A DNA stretch of 64,000 bases from CAWGAJ01 sp963820545. GTDB lineage: Bacteria; Planctomycetota; Planctomycetia; Pirellulales; Thermoguttaceae. The notes beneath the pieces are model-generated. The model was not told where the DNA came from. It saw nothing but the letters and a program-made list of their open reading frames with translations, and did no database searches. Below, piece by piece: positions 51,908 to 62,102 of this stretch; the first letter of the stretch is position 1, and each line of letters opens with the position of its first letter. A program made the position numbers and the translations under genes. The stretch is from positions 1,116,001 through 1,180,000 of the forward strand of contig CAWGAJ010000001.1 of NCBI GenBank assembly GCA_963820545.1, in the 5' to 3' direction.

Positions 51908-54120
51908 GTGTGATGGCCGAAACGCCAAGCCAAAAAGGTTTCCAGAAATAATAAACCTAGCAGAACATAGAGTAAATCAAACTGCAAACCACTGCGGCCA
52001 AGCGAGACGCCGACCGCTGCGCGACCGACCTCTTGCCCGGCGGTTTGCTGGAGAAATCGCACGCCCGGCCACACTTCGCTTTGCAACTGGTCAGGCGAAA
52101 GTTTCGCCAGATTGCTTTCTGTTGTATCCACATTGACCGCAAACACCTGACTGCGACTCGATGGGCGGGCCGAGTTCGACAGTATAAATGCCGTTTTGAG
52201 TCGTCTCGGAAAAGCAACTCTCCCTTGTCCAGTCTTTAGTGTTCCACTGGACGTTTTGAAAGCGTCCATCGGCTGTTTTAATCCTTGCCGGCACGTCAGC
52301 CGAGGCCGATGGCGCCGTGGCAATGATTGGATCTCCTATGCCCAGATTACGTTGTTTGATCTCTCCACTCAGACAAAAAGCCACCATCTCGTGGACCAAA
52401 GGCACAAAGCTGGGCCAAAGGGGCATCGCTGTCCAGGCGATATCGGCAGAGGTGGCCACCAGCACCACGTTTCCCCGGCCGATTTCCTCTGCCACCAGCA
52501 GCGGATCGCCGTTGGCTGTTCTAAAACAACCTGGGCAGAAGAATCTTTCGCCACTTGCAACTTAAAATATTTGAAGACCGGCGTGGTGATCAGACCTGTT
52601 TCTCCCCGGCCGCGAAAGACCTGCAAGATTGGATGCCGAAACTCAAGTGGATCAAGGCGCACTTGCGGCATGATCAACTACCTCTGCCAGCCGGGCGGGC
52701 AAAATGCGCCCCTCCCCTGCCCTGCCCGACCGCTGGTTTGTTATTCCATCGGCCAACTCTTGGTTGTAACGTTCGGCCAGAACCTGATCGCCGAGAAAAA
52801 TCACTACGTTGCCGCCGCTTTGCAGATAACACCTCAGCAGATGTGCTTCCCGGGAAGTGAACTGAGCTACATTACAGAGAAACACGCAGTCGTAGCGCGC
52901 CGGTTCGCGTTCTGTGAGGGCCGATTCCGCGGCCACTTCGGATTGGATCACGGGGGCCGACTCGCCGGCTTGCGCAGACAGGGCCTCGGCCAGGTAATCC
53001 GCCGCACCGCCAAACCGTTTGCCCGAGGGACGACCATCGATACATAAAACGCGAATCTCTTGCCGCACTGTCACGGCCAGAAAGCGATGATTATCCACCT
53101 CCAAAGCATCGCCTGGGGCGTGTACTTCTGCGGCATGATCGCCCGGCGTCTCAAAGCGCTGCACGAAGTCAAGGGGGATTTCCTCGGCGGCAGGTATCTC
53201 GATAAACTTCTCCTCTATGTGACGGCCGTCGATTAGCAGTTCCACAGGCTGATGTTTCCGAGACTGGCGGCCAAAGTTTTTTATCGCGGTTTGGAGATTC
53301 ACTTCACGGCCGGCTATGGCTATGGGATCGCTGAGGCGAAGTGCGGTGACGGCCAGATTTTCGACGGACTGCTTGGCCCACGTCGAGAATAAAAATCGTT
53401 GCCTTTTCGGCCAATGCGGCGCTCAGGCGTCGAAACTCATCCAGCACCGTTTTTGGCAACTGGGGAAACCAACTTACGCGCTGCAAGTCGGTAAGGAAAT
53501 ATATTTCATGTTGAACCGGACGCGGATTTTCCCGTTGCACTTTGGCGAGCAGTTGTTCGATTGTCGCCAGCGTGCCGGGCAGATCGGCCGTGGTTTGAGT
53601 TAGCTGCAAGCTTTCGATTTCGCGGAGGATTTCTGCTCGCTCCAAGGACGGCTTGCCGACCACTGCCCGTGTGGGCGAGGACATCAACAGCAGCGTGAAG
53701 GCGTCGCCTGGGGGCTGTTCGACAATTTCTCTGGCCAGCTCCTTGGCTTTTTCGAAGCAGCTTTGTTCGGTAGGCTTAAAGGCCATGGAAAACGATCCGT
53801 CGATGACCAGCACGCGGTGAGTCGCTCCCCTGCCGGACGAGGCTAAGCCCGGGCGTTTCCCATACGGCTCGGCCACGGCCAGCACCAAAAGCACAATCAG
53901 CGCCACACGGATCGCCAGCAGTAACCACTGTTCGAAAAAAATGCGCCGTGCGTGCTGCTTGACGGCGGCGAGCAGATATTCCATGGCCGCCCAGGATGTC
54001 TCCTGATATTTGTCGCCGGCTCCAGAAGTGGATCAATATCGGCGCTGCGGCCGCCGCCAACCAGCCAAGCATCAGCGGGTTGACAAATCCAAAAGCAAAA
54101 ACAGGCGAGATTGCGGGCAT
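51904..54120 (-). pseudogene. BatA-like membrane/VWA protein, frame broken at least five times
   Basis: Joined, the product would be about 735 residues: an N-terminal BatA anchor (FGFVNPLMLGWLAAAAAPIL then HFWSRR and YQETSWAAMEYLL), two transmembrane helices, a VWA-type domain (RVLVIDGSFSMAF), DUF-type central domains with VRVLCIDGRPSGKRF, and a C-terminal helix (YVLLGLLFLETFLAWRF). Frames change near 54015, 53375, 52670, 52525 and 52155; the protein is recognisable across every break. Its neighbours on both sides are intact. Either this gene has decayed, or the region has several base errors. Confidence 0.75.
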
Positions 54121-54150
54121 ATATTATCAATGGATTAATTATTTACTATA

Positions 54151-55047
54151 TCATGGTCGCGAAGCTAAATACGTCGACAAGGTCACCTCCAGCGATTGAT
54201 CGGTTCTGAGGGGAACGTAATCGATGCGATGCCCTCGGCAGCCTCTTTTTAATTGGCGGATGAAGTTGTTGAATTCATCGAGGTACGCCTTGCGGATCGC
54301 CCGGGGTTCGATCTGCACCTGGGGCAATTGCTCCAGGCCGCGGAAAAGCATCTCTTGTTGAAAAGGGAAATCCAACTCGGCCGGATCGAGCACGTGCATG
54401 ACGATCACTTCATGCCGGCGATGGCGGAAATGTTTCAGTCCGGCCATAATGGCGTCTGGATTGTCGAACAGATCGCTGAGGATCACCACGATGCCGCGTT
54501 TTTTGAACCGCTCGGCCAGATCGTGGAAGATATGTCCGGTGGCGGTTTTTCGTGCGCCGGCAGTGGTTTCCATTATCTCCAAGAGCTGCTTCAACTGGAT
54601 GGGATTGCCGCTGGGACGGACAAAGGTGCGGATTTCCTCGTCAAAGGTGACCAATCCCACGCTGTCTTGTTGATTCAGTACCAGGTATGCCAGGGCCGCG
54701 GCAGCGCATTGGGCGTATTGCAGTTTCGACATGGTCGCCAAATGGCTTTTATAGGCCATGCTCTCGCTGGCGTCTAAAAGCAGATAGCAAATCAGATTGG
54801 TTTCTTCCTCGAATTGCTTCAGATAGAACTTGTCGGTCCGGCCGAAGACTTTCCAGTCGAGGTAGCGCAGGTCGTCGCCGGGTGCGTATTCGCGGTGTTC
54901 GGCGAACTCGACGGAAAAGCCGTGAAACGGACTGCGGTGCACGCCCGACATGTATCCTTCCACCATTAAGCGAGCGCGAAGTCGCAGCCCGCGCAATTTC
55001 GCCAGCATTTGCGGATCGAGAAGTTTTTGTTTTTCGAGGTATGCCAC
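54151..55047 (-). CDS. DUF58 domain protein
   Basis: A 298-residue protein with the DUF58 core: GVHRSPFHGFSVEFAEHREYAPGDDLRYLDWKVFGRTDKFYLKQFEEE in pieces such as GDDLRYLDWKVFGR, and the VWA-like YLLLDASESM (DxSxS). It commonly acts with MoxR as a chaperone-like pair. It lies between moxR and the batA-like gene. Function in vivo is not established for this group. Confidence 0.9.
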   Translation of the reverse strand: MAYLEKQKLLDPQMLAKLRGLRLRARLMVEGYMSGVHRSPFHGFSVEFAEHREYAPGDDLRYLDWKVFGRTDKFYLKQFEEETNLICYLLLDASESMAYKSHLATMSKLQYAQCAAAALAYLVLNQQDSVGLVTFDEEIRTFVRPSGNPIQLKQLLEIMETTAGARKTATGHIFHDLAERFKKRGIVVILSDLFDNPDAIMAGLKHFRHRRHEVIVMHVLDPAELDFPFQQEMLFRGLEQLPQVQIEPRAIRKAYLDEFNNFIRQLKRGCRGHRIDYVPLRTDQSLEVTLSTYLASRP

Positions 55048-55088
55048 AAAAACCTACCTGAATCGCAACAAACGATGATCATATTCTT

Positions 55089-55119
55089 AGCCCACGGATT
55101 GCAACCCGTGGGCTTTATT
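55089..55119. repeat. Hairpin AGCCCACGG..CCGTGGGCT in the moxR-DUF58 gap
   Basis: A 9-bp stem with a short loop, AGCCCACGG-ATTGCAAC-CCGTGGGCT, followed by TTTATTA on +. On the operon strand it has no T-run and may be an mRNA structure. Confidence 0.65.
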
Positions 55120-55158
55120 ACATTAACTATCTGATTCTCAATAAACGAAATGATTTAC

Positions 55159-56208
55159 TTATTCGTCCGCCGAGCGGAAGACGGCGGGAAATTTGTCTCC
55201 GCCGGGGAAATCTTCATCCAGTGCGGCGGCATCCAACAGGCGGCGGATGATGTCGTCGGGCTTGATCCCTTCTGCCTCGGCGTTGAAATTGGTTAGTATT
55301 CGATGCCGTAAGACCGGAAACGCCACTGCCCGGATGTCGTCCACGCCAGCGTAAAACCGGCCGTTAAGCGCGGCCCTGGCTTTGGCCCCGAGCACCAGGT
55401 ATTGGCTGGCCCGCGGTCCAGCGCCCCAACTGACGTACTGGCGAATGAAATCGGGTGCGTGGCCTTTATGGGGCCGCGTAAGCCGTACCATATTTAACGC
55501 GAAGCGGACCACGTGGTCGGCCGCCGGCACGCGGCGCACGATCTTTTGCAGGGCAAGAATTTTTTCGCCGGTAAGCGTGGTCGTTACCGTGGCAGTTATA
55601 TCGGCGGTGGTCCGCTTGACGATGTCGAATTCTTCATCCGCATCGGGGTAATCGACAAAGGTATTGAACATGAATCGATCGAGTTGCGCCTCGGGCAGCG
55701 GATACGTTCCTTCCTGCTCGATGGGATTCTGCGTGGCCAGCACGAAAAAAGGCTGGCCGAGCTGGTGCCGTTTGCCGCCGATGGTGACTTGATATTCCTG
55801 CATCGCTTCCAGCAAGGCGGCTTGGGTTTTCGGCGGCGTGCGATTGATTTCATCGGCCAAAATCACGTTGCCGAAGATCGGTCCCGGCAGAAAACGCAGT
55901 TCCCGGCTGCCGGAAAGTTTGTCTTCCTGGATCACCTCGGTGCCGGTGATGTCCGCAGGCATGAGATCGGGCGTGAATTGGATGCGGCGGAACTCCAGCG
56001 ACAAGGCCTGGGCCAGCGTGCGGATCATCAGCGTCTTGGCCAGACCGGGCACTCCCACCAGCAGGCAATGCCCCCGGGCGAACATGGCCACTAACAATTC
56101 TTCCAGCACTTGTTTTTGCCCGACTATCACCCGGCCAAGTTGCTCGGTAATCAATCGGTAGGCTTGACTTAGTTCCTCAACGGCTTGGACGTCGTCTGGA
56201 GTGTTCAT
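55159..56208 (-). CDS. MoxR-family AAA+ ATPase
   Basis: A 349-residue ATPase. Walker A is GVPGLAKTLMIR, Walker B is VILADEINRTPPKTQAALLEAM, sensor 1 is FFVLATQNPIEQEGTYPLPEAQLDRF, and the arginine/lid region YVSWGAGPRASQYLVLGAKA follows. MoxR ATPases help maturation of protein complexes with VWA partners. It starts the operon; ATG 56208 is preferred over an upstream TTG. Confidence 0.94.
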   Translation of the reverse strand: MNTPDDVQAVEELSQAYRLITEQLGRVIVGQKQVLEELLVAMFARGHCLLVGVPGLAKTLMIRTLAQALSLEFRRIQFTPDLMPADITGTEVIQEDKLSGSRELRFLPGPIFGNVILADEINRTPPKTQAALLEAMQEYQVTIGGKRHQLGQPFFVLATQNPIEQEGTYPLPEAQLDRFMFNTFVDYPDADEEFDIVKRTTADITATVTTTLTGEKILALQKIVRRVPAADHVVRFALNMVRLTRPHKGHAPDFIRQYVSWGAGPRASQYLVLGAKARAALNGRFYAGVDDIRAVAFPVLRHRILTNFNAEAEGIKPDDIIRRLLDAAALDEDFPGGDKFPAVFRSADE

Positions 56209-56238
56209 GGGAAAATCAATGGTTAAAGGCAAGTTGAC

Positions 56239-56262
56239 GTTCCCAAGCAGGAGCTTGGGAAC
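56239..56262. repeat. Palindromic repeat GTTCCC..GGGAAC, copy 4
   Basis: GTTCCCAAGC-AGGA-GCTTGGGAAC, perfect 10-bp stem. It lies between the PQQ-repeat gene end and the moxR start. Confidence 0.85.
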
Positions 56263-56272
56263 GAGGATAATA

Positions 56273-58427
56273 TCATTTTACGCTTGTTAATTCGTGCGGT
56301 CTCTCCGGCGGCGGACCGGTTGATCCGCCGAGGGCGATCAATTCTTTGTCGGTGGCGATAAGCAGTCCATTGTTGGCGACGAGCAAATTGCCGCCCTGCA
56401 CGCCCCGGGGCAAAAGATCGATTGCCTTAAGCGGCTGGGCGGTTTTCAGATCGAAGACCAGAATCCGCTCCCGCGTGGGCCAGAGCACGCAGTCTTGGGC
56501 CAGGATGCCGCGGCCGAACCCCGGCTTTTCAACGCCTTCGGGCCAGACGCGTTTCAGGCGGCCCTGGTCTGCCTGCTTCAGGCTGATCCAATACAGTTTT
56601 CTGCCTCCGGCAATGAGATAATCCTCGGTAGCGCCCAGCAGATCAAGGGCATATTCCATCTGGCTGTCGGTTTGCCAGAGAATTTGACCGCTGGCGGCGT
56701 CGATGGCGAAAATCCGCGGACTGTCGGCGGGCGCCACGTAAAGCACGCCGCGATGATACACGCAGGGATTCAAATCGCGCTGCCAATGCGGCGCCAGTTG
56801 AGCCAGATCGCCACGGCGTTGGCGTGGATAGAGACTGACCCACCGAAGGCGCCCATCTACGTTATTCATAGCCGCCACGGCTCCCAGGTTGGTATTAAAG
56901 TAAATCCGCTCGCCCGCCAAGGTAAGCAGGTTGTGCGTGACTTGGAAGATGATGCCGCCGGCAGGCGTTTCAGCGCTGACGACGAATTGCCGCCAGCGGA
57001 GCCGGCCCGATTGGGCATCAAAACATGCCACAGCGGCCCGGGGACGAACGTCGATGCGCCGCATGGCCACGTAGACGCCGGCGCTATCAGCGACCGGCGA
57101 ACCGTCAAAGGCCCAACCCTCTTCCGGCTCGATCTTCCACAACAGTCGGCCTTCGGCGCTTAGGTCCAGGCAGACCAGATGTCCAGATCGAATGCTCGCG
57201 GGTTCTCCTTGAGGGAAACTGGTGATACCCGTGCCCAGATAAGCGAAAAGCTTATTGCCCCGGACGGTCATGGTGAAACGCGGCACGCCCAGTGTATTGG
57301 AAGCACTAAAGAGATCAACGGCAGATTGATCGAGTTGATCGCGGAAGATGGCCGGAGTAATATTACCCCAAGCCGGTTTGCCGGTGCTTAACTGAGCGGC
57401 CAGTATTTCCCCGGGCGTGTTGACCAACACCAGATCGCCGACAAGCACGGGATGATAACTTAAACGTTTTACTGCATCCGCAGTTGAGACAACGCCGTGC
57501 CGGTAAGCAGAGGCGTCAACCTCGGGCAAGGGCAAGCGCCACGCCACGGCGCCGACCTCGAATTTTTGCGGCGAAACAGTGTTGCGCTCGGGCGAGCCGG
57601 CAAAGGTGGGCCAGTCGTTATTTTGCGGCGGCATTGGCCAGGATGCGCTTTCGAGCAACAATGCGCGCAGGGCTTCGGCATATTTCACTTCCCGGCCGCC
57701 GAGCCATCCCCGCGCTTCGCCGTGCAAACGGGTGAACTGGTCGAGCTCTTCACGCGCTCGGGTCGTTGAATCCTCCAAGATCGAAACCAGCACCAGGCGT
57801 GCCCGCACGCCGGCCAGGTCTAAATCGGTGTCCGGATATCCCGGCCATGTGGACGGCTGCCCGGCCGGGGGCGCATGCGGTATGATCCGCTCCCAATACC
57901 ACCGGGCCGAGGCATAATCGGCCGACTCCAATGCCATCTCGCCTAGAGCCAGTAGCGCATCGTCGCCCCAACTGCTGGCAAAGGCTTGTTCCACGACCTT
58001 GCTGAGCAGACTTTGGTCGTGATTGGCCCTGCCCTGCTCGTACCATCTGCGCCAGCGGATCGACTCGGGCGCGATATAATTTCAGCGCCTCCGGCGGGAG
58101 CGCGGCCAATTGCATTTGACAATAGTCGCGCACGGAGATAAAACGATTTTCACTTACACCCAGCAGTTTGCCAGCGGAGTTTTCCGATATCTGACGGAGC
58201 GTTTCCACGGCTTCATCCCATTTCTGGTCGGCAAGGAAGATTTTTACACGTTCCAATTGGGCCAGCACAGCGCTGTCGGCGCGATCGATCTCGACGTTAT
58301 CGGACAATTCAAAGCGGCTGCCGGCCGGCGGCGCGACAACTTGGGCCATGGACGACCGCCTACCGTCGGCCATAAATGCCATAAGGGCCAAGAGGATTAA
58401 AATAATTGCCGATTGATAACGCATCAT
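56273..58427 (-). CDS. Secreted PQQ-like beta-propeller repeat protein (frame broken)
   Basis: Joined, about 717 residues: a signal peptide (about 1-27), a helical N-terminal region, and then PQQ-like WD-type blades such as GQILWQTDSQ, GRLRWRQFVVS and GDLVLVNTPGEILAAQLSTGKPAW. Such proteins may act as outer-membrane or periplasmic scaffolds. The frame changes near 58045, in a GGCGC tract: LARRWYEQGRANHDQSLLSKV is recovered across it. It is followed on - by the MoxR operon and preceded by a cytochrome gene. Confidence 0.75.
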
Positions 58428-58431
58428 TCAA

Positions 58432-58612
58432 ATACTGAATCCCGAACCCTGACCACTGAATATTTATAGATGAGTATATTGTAAAACCAGACCTGGTGGA
58501 AGGTCGCGGCCGTAGGGAATGAGTCCCAGCATAATGTACCGGGTGCTCAGATTAAACAAAAAACCTATTTTTCAGATCCTGAACCCTGAACCCCGAACCC
58601 TGAACCCTTCTT
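58432..58612. repeat. GAACCCT-class heptamers flanking and inside the cytochrome gene 3' end
   Basis: GAACCCT-type units occur at about 58441-58455 and 58575-58612. The second set encodes the last residues (GSGFGVQGSGSEK) of the cytochrome. Confidence 0.8.
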
Positions 58613-59749
58613 GCCCAGCGAGCGAACGTAATTTACAACGTGCCAGATGTCTTGGGGCGAAAGGGTGGCATTGCTGCCCAGCGCGGGACCGGCGCCAGGC
58701 ATGGGCGTACCTTTGATGCCCACACAGATTCGCCGGTAAATGTCGATTGGCCGGTCGCCGCCGTGGAATATGCCCTCGGTAAAATTCCGCGGGCGCAGTA
58801 ACTGAAGCGGGAGTTGAAACCGCCGAGCGAGTTCCTTTGTCTGCTCGGCCGTGGCCCCTTTTTTGGGTTTGTTCCAGTCATCGCAGAATTCCCAGCGCTG
58901 GCCGTCGCCTTTGCCCGTCCAGCCGTGACACAAAAAACACTGCGCACCCATGGTGCGATAAAGTTCGCGACCCCGGGCCACAGAAACGGACAATTGCTCA
59001 AGCTTGTCAGCGCGCGGCGGAGAAGGCGCAATAACGATCTGCCCTGCGGCCTGGGCCCAGGATTTTGCCGCGGGATACACGCCCTGATCCTGCACTGTTG
59101 TCAAATCCAGCGGCAGGCTTGCATTTTCGTCTACTACCAGCCGGAAAAGAAATAACTCGGTCTGGCCACGAATGCTGAGATATTTTACATATTCGACCAA
59201 GGCTTCGATTTGCCCGGTAGGCAACTGCGCAAAAGAGGGCATGGCCGTGCCTGCAATGCCCTTGCGGAGTGTGTATAGCAAATCTTCCCTTATCGGCTGA
59301 GTGCTGATTGAAGTAGAAGTGTACTTAAACACGCCATTGCGGAAATCGCGCGGATAGGGATCCAGTTCCTTGGCGTTGGGTCCGGCGCCGTCGCCCGAAA
59401 GTCCATGGCAGGCCAGGCAATGCTTGCGATACAACCCCCATGCTTGATTGCCTTCACCGCTGCCCAAGGGTCCGGCCGCTATATTAAGCAGATCCATGCG
59501 CAACTGAACGCCCTGGGGAACAGTGGGCTTGTCTGGAGTGCCGAAAAGTTTTTCCAATGTGCCGGCAATTGTCTTGGACTGGGCCCTGCTGATCGAGCGG
59601 GGATCGCGCGGCTCAGTATTCAGCCGGAACTGCGGCGGCGTAGACCATAAGCACCCGGAAAGCAGAAGAAAAGAACAAACAACATTAAGGGACCATATCA
59701 GCGCGTGAGATAAACAGCGGGAAAACATAAGGCTAAAACATAATGACAT
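58565..59749 (-). CDS. Dihaem cytochrome c lipoprotein
   Basis: A 394-residue protein. The lipobox LLLSGC near residue 33 predicts attachment to the membrane. Two haem c sites, CLACH (about residue 113) and CFLCH (about residue 272), each have a likely Met ligand (GTAMPSF and GTPMPGAG). It probably carries electrons in the periplasm for an oxidase or dehydrogenase; the PQQ-type protein is next to it. The C-terminal tail is encoded by GAACCCT heptamers. The start may be ATG 59728. Confidence 0.88.
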   Translation of the reverse strand: MSLCFSLMFSRCLSHALIWSLNVVCSFLLLSGCLWSTPPQFRLNTEPRDPRSISRAQSKTIAGTLEKLFGTPDKPTVPQGVQLRMDLLNIAAGPLGSGEGNQAWGLYRKHCLACHGLSGDGAGPNAKELDPYPRDFRNGVFKYTSTSISTQPIREDLLYTLRKGIAGTAMPSFAQLPTGQIEALVEYVKYLSIRGQTELFLFRLVVDENASLPLDLTTVQDQGVYPAAKSWAQAAGQIVIAPSPPRADKLEQLSVSVARGRELYRTMGAQCFLCHGWTGKGDGQRWEFCDDWNKPKKGATAEQTKELARRFQLPLQLLRPRNFTEGIFHGGDRPIDIYRRICVGIKGTPMPGAGPALGSNATLSPQDIWHVVNYVRSLGKKGSGFGVQGSGSEK

Positions 59750-59771
59750 TTAATTCCGATCATCAATAAAT

Positions 59772-60905
59772 CTACTTCTGCGGCGACGGCTCGATAAGCA
59801 CCACATTGCCTTGGCGGACGAATTTCAAATGGGTTTGTTGAAGGGCTGCATGGAGTAACTCGTCCACAGTAGCGTTCTTTACGCTGAAAGAAACCCGCTC
59901 TCCAAGCGAAATGCCGGCTTGTTCCAGGGCTTTTTCATCCATTTTTAGTTCCAGATCTAATTGAGCGGCAAGCTGCTTTAGCAACGGGCCAAGTGGTTTT
60001 TCCTTTACGGTAAGCGTGAATCGTTTTAAGTCCAAGTCCGTCTCAGCCGCTGTGGCCGGGCGGTGCGCGGTGGGGCGCTGCGGAGCCGTAATGCGCTGGT
60101 GATCCTCGACTGTTCCTGCCACTTCAATCTTGTCTTCAACGATACGAATGCGCGCTTGTGGGGCAAGGGAGGCATATTTTTTTGCAGTTGCCTCGGGCTG
60201 GATTCCTGCGGGATAAGTACGCACCAGCTCTACGTGGTCCGGTACGGGCAAGAGTGTGATGCGATTGCCGTCGGCGGAGACTTCAAAGGTTAAATCGAAT
60301 TGAGCGGCAATCAATGTAAGCCGCTCGATAAGTTCCAACGGCGGCAGATCGGCCGCGGCCCAGAGATCGTGGGGCACCTGGTCCAGACCGGCAATCTCAA
60401 GGCCATTGTCTTTGCCTAGTGTTTGCAACAACTCGTGCGGGGTGGCAAAATCGTCCCAGGCCAGGGATTTAAGTTGGAAAAATTTTTTCACTACCGGCGG
60501 CGGCAGGCGTCGGACTTCCTCTTCGCGTAGGGCCACGAGCGTTCGCACGCGACGTGCGACCGCCGGAGGGGCGAAGTAAGTTACCGGCCCGACCAGCGAA
60601 ATCCCTAAATTGCAGTTTTGGCCAATCGCCTCCAAAGCCTCTTTGACCGTAGTCTGATGAAGCGAGAGCTGAATTTTTTGGCCGGGATCCACGCGCCGGT
60701 CAATCAGTACCGCGATATTTTTGTTACGCGAAAAATTTTCCAGGGCGCCGCGCAGCGGATCTTCTCCCCAGACAATGTCCACTGATTCTGCCAGCCGATT
60801 TTGCAAGGCTGGTCCCGTTGTCCAGTGGATGTCGCCCCCTGAAGTCGGGTATGCAAATCCCCAAAATATCGGCACGCTCGCCAATGTTATATAGATGGCT
60901 TTCAT
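59772..60905 (-). CDS. Secreted protein with two secretin/TonB short N-terminal (STN)-like domains
   Basis: A 377-residue protein. After a signal peptide (1-24) comes an STN-like domain (about 50-115, with IAVLIDRRVDPGQKIQLSLHQTTVKEALEAI), a central domain, and a second STN-like domain at the C-terminus (about 297-372, LKQLAAQLDLELKMDEKAL and VDELLHAAL). Such domains occur in secretins and TonB receptors, but no pore domain is present. It could be a periplasmic adaptor. It is divergent from the HEAT/TPR gene. Confidence 0.72.
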   Translation of the reverse strand: MKAIYITLASVPIFWGFAYPTSGGDIHWTTGPALQNRLAESVDIVWGEDPLRGALENFSRNKNIAVLIDRRVDPGQKIQLSLHQTTVKEALEAIGQNCNLGISLVGPVTYFAPPAVARRVRTLVALREEEVRRLPPPVVKKFFQLKSLAWDDFATPHELLQTLGKDNGLEIAGLDQVPHDLWAAADLPPLELIERLTLIAAQFDLTFEVSADGNRITLLPVPDHVELVRTYPAGIQPEATAKKYASLAPQARIRIVEDKIEVAGTVEDHQRITAPQRPTAHRPATAAETDLDLKRFTLTVKEKPLGPLLKQLAAQLDLELKMDEKALEQAGISLGERVSFSVKNATVDELLHAALQQTHLKFVRQGNVVLIEPSPQK

Positions 60906-61339
60906 GGGGCATTTTCTAATGAATTACTTACTTATTTCTCTGTTATTATTTTACCCAGGTTTAGCCTGGGATCGGAAGGGCTCTAAAGGATTCTAACTTC
61001 GGTGTGGGAATTGAAGATAAGTATGTTTGGCAACCTGGTATATTTCCCCTATCTAATCCTACACAAGTTCTCATCCTGCCCGGCACTTGCCAGGGATAAA
61101 AACCCCTGCAAATAGCCAAGGTCAACGATATTCCTGGTCTTAAGTCTCCTGGGATGAATCAACTTAGCTTAAGTAGCATAAGGGGAGTTTGCATTTTTTA
61201 TTGGCGTTTTTAAGGAATAGTGATTAAAATCAAAGATGAACCAAACAACCGTTGGAAAGCAAAGCCAGCGTTTTTTTCAACAGCGAATGCACTTCGGCCG
61301 CGTGTCGAATTCCCGACGATGTTGGAGGGAGATTAAGGC
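60906..61339. other. Divergent intergenic region
   Basis: About 430 bp between two diverging genes. A CCCAGG-TTTAG-CCTGGG hairpin lies at about 60954-60970. GGAGGGAG, about 10 nt before GTG 61340, is the ribosome binding site for the HEAT/TPR gene. No ORF is supported. Confidence 0.6.
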
Positions 61340-62002
61340 GTGAGCAGCGATCCTATACGAAGTCCGCACTTGTTAGATTTATACGAGAAGTACCTGGACA
61401 ACCAGGACTCGGCGGGCTACGTCAAGCAGGTTTCCACGCTTTACACGCAAGGCACGCTGGAGCGGTTGGCCCGCCATCCTTTCCGCGAGGTCCGCCGCGC
61501 CGCGATTCTGGCGTTGGGTTTTTTAGGCGATTACCAGTCGAACCATACGATGGGCCGGGCGCTGCTGGACGACGACCGCACCGTGCGCACCCTGGCCGAG
61601 AACGCCATTCGTTCGATTTGGACCCGCATGGGTCGCGAAGAAGATCGCCAGGAATTGGCGGTCGTTTTGCGTCTTAACGCCGCCCAGCAGTACAAAGAAG
61701 CAATTCAACGCGCGGGAAAGCTGCTCGAACGCGCGCCCTGGTTTGCCGAGTCCTGGTATCAACGGGCGGTGGCGCATTATGCCTTGGGGCGCTTGGCCGA
61801 TGCCATTCGCGATTGCCACGAGACCCTGGAGATCAATCCTTATCATTTTGTCGCGGCCACGACCATGGGCCAGGCTTATCTGGAACTGGAAAATCCCGTT
61901 TCGGCCCTGGATTGTTTCCGCCGCGCGCTGCGTCTGAATCCCGATCTGGAAGCCGTGCGCAATCACGTCATCCGCCTGGCACGGATGGTGGAAGATAAAT
62001 AA
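61340..62002 (+). CDS. HEAT- and TPR-repeat protein
   Basis: A 220-residue cytoplasmic protein. HEAT-like helices (about 30-95, RHPFREVRRAAILALGFLGDYQSNHTMGRAL) precede three TPR units (about 110-215, with AESWYQRAVAHYALGRLADAIRDC). Probably a protein-interaction scaffold. GTG 61340 is chosen for its ribosome binding site (GGAGGGAG). It is followed by heptamer repeats. Confidence 0.8.
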   Translation: MSSDPIRSPHLLDLYEKYLDNQDSAGYVKQVSTLYTQGTLERLARHPFREVRRAAILALGFLGDYQSNHTMGRALLDDDRTVRTLAENAIRSIWTRMGREEDRQELAVVLRLNAAQQYKEAIQRAGKLLERAPWFAESWYQRAVAHYALGRLADAIRDCHETLEINPYHFVAATTMGQAYLELENPVSALDCFRRALRLNPDLEAVRNHVIRLARMVEDK

Positions 62003-62008
62003 AAGGAA

Positions 62009-62102
62009 TTCAGAACGCAGAAGTCAGAATGCAGAACTGAAAACTGATAACTGAATACTTATCTGAACCCTGAACCCTTGTTGTTGCCCACTGCCCACTA
62101 TT
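62009..62102 (+). repeat. Compound heptamer tract: GAACGCA, ACTGATA, GAACCCT, CCCACTG classes
   Basis: GAACGCA units, CTGAAAA/CTGATAA units, GAACCCT units, the TTGTTGTTGCCCAC link and CCCACTG units lead to the end of the convergent gene. The GAACCCT-link-CCACT order repeats that at 14874-14953. Confidence 0.8.

Noticed and set aside
59772..60905. A complete secretin (type II/III secretion or pilus pore)
   Set aside because: STN-like domains are present, but there is no secretin pore domain and no neighbouring secretion genes.
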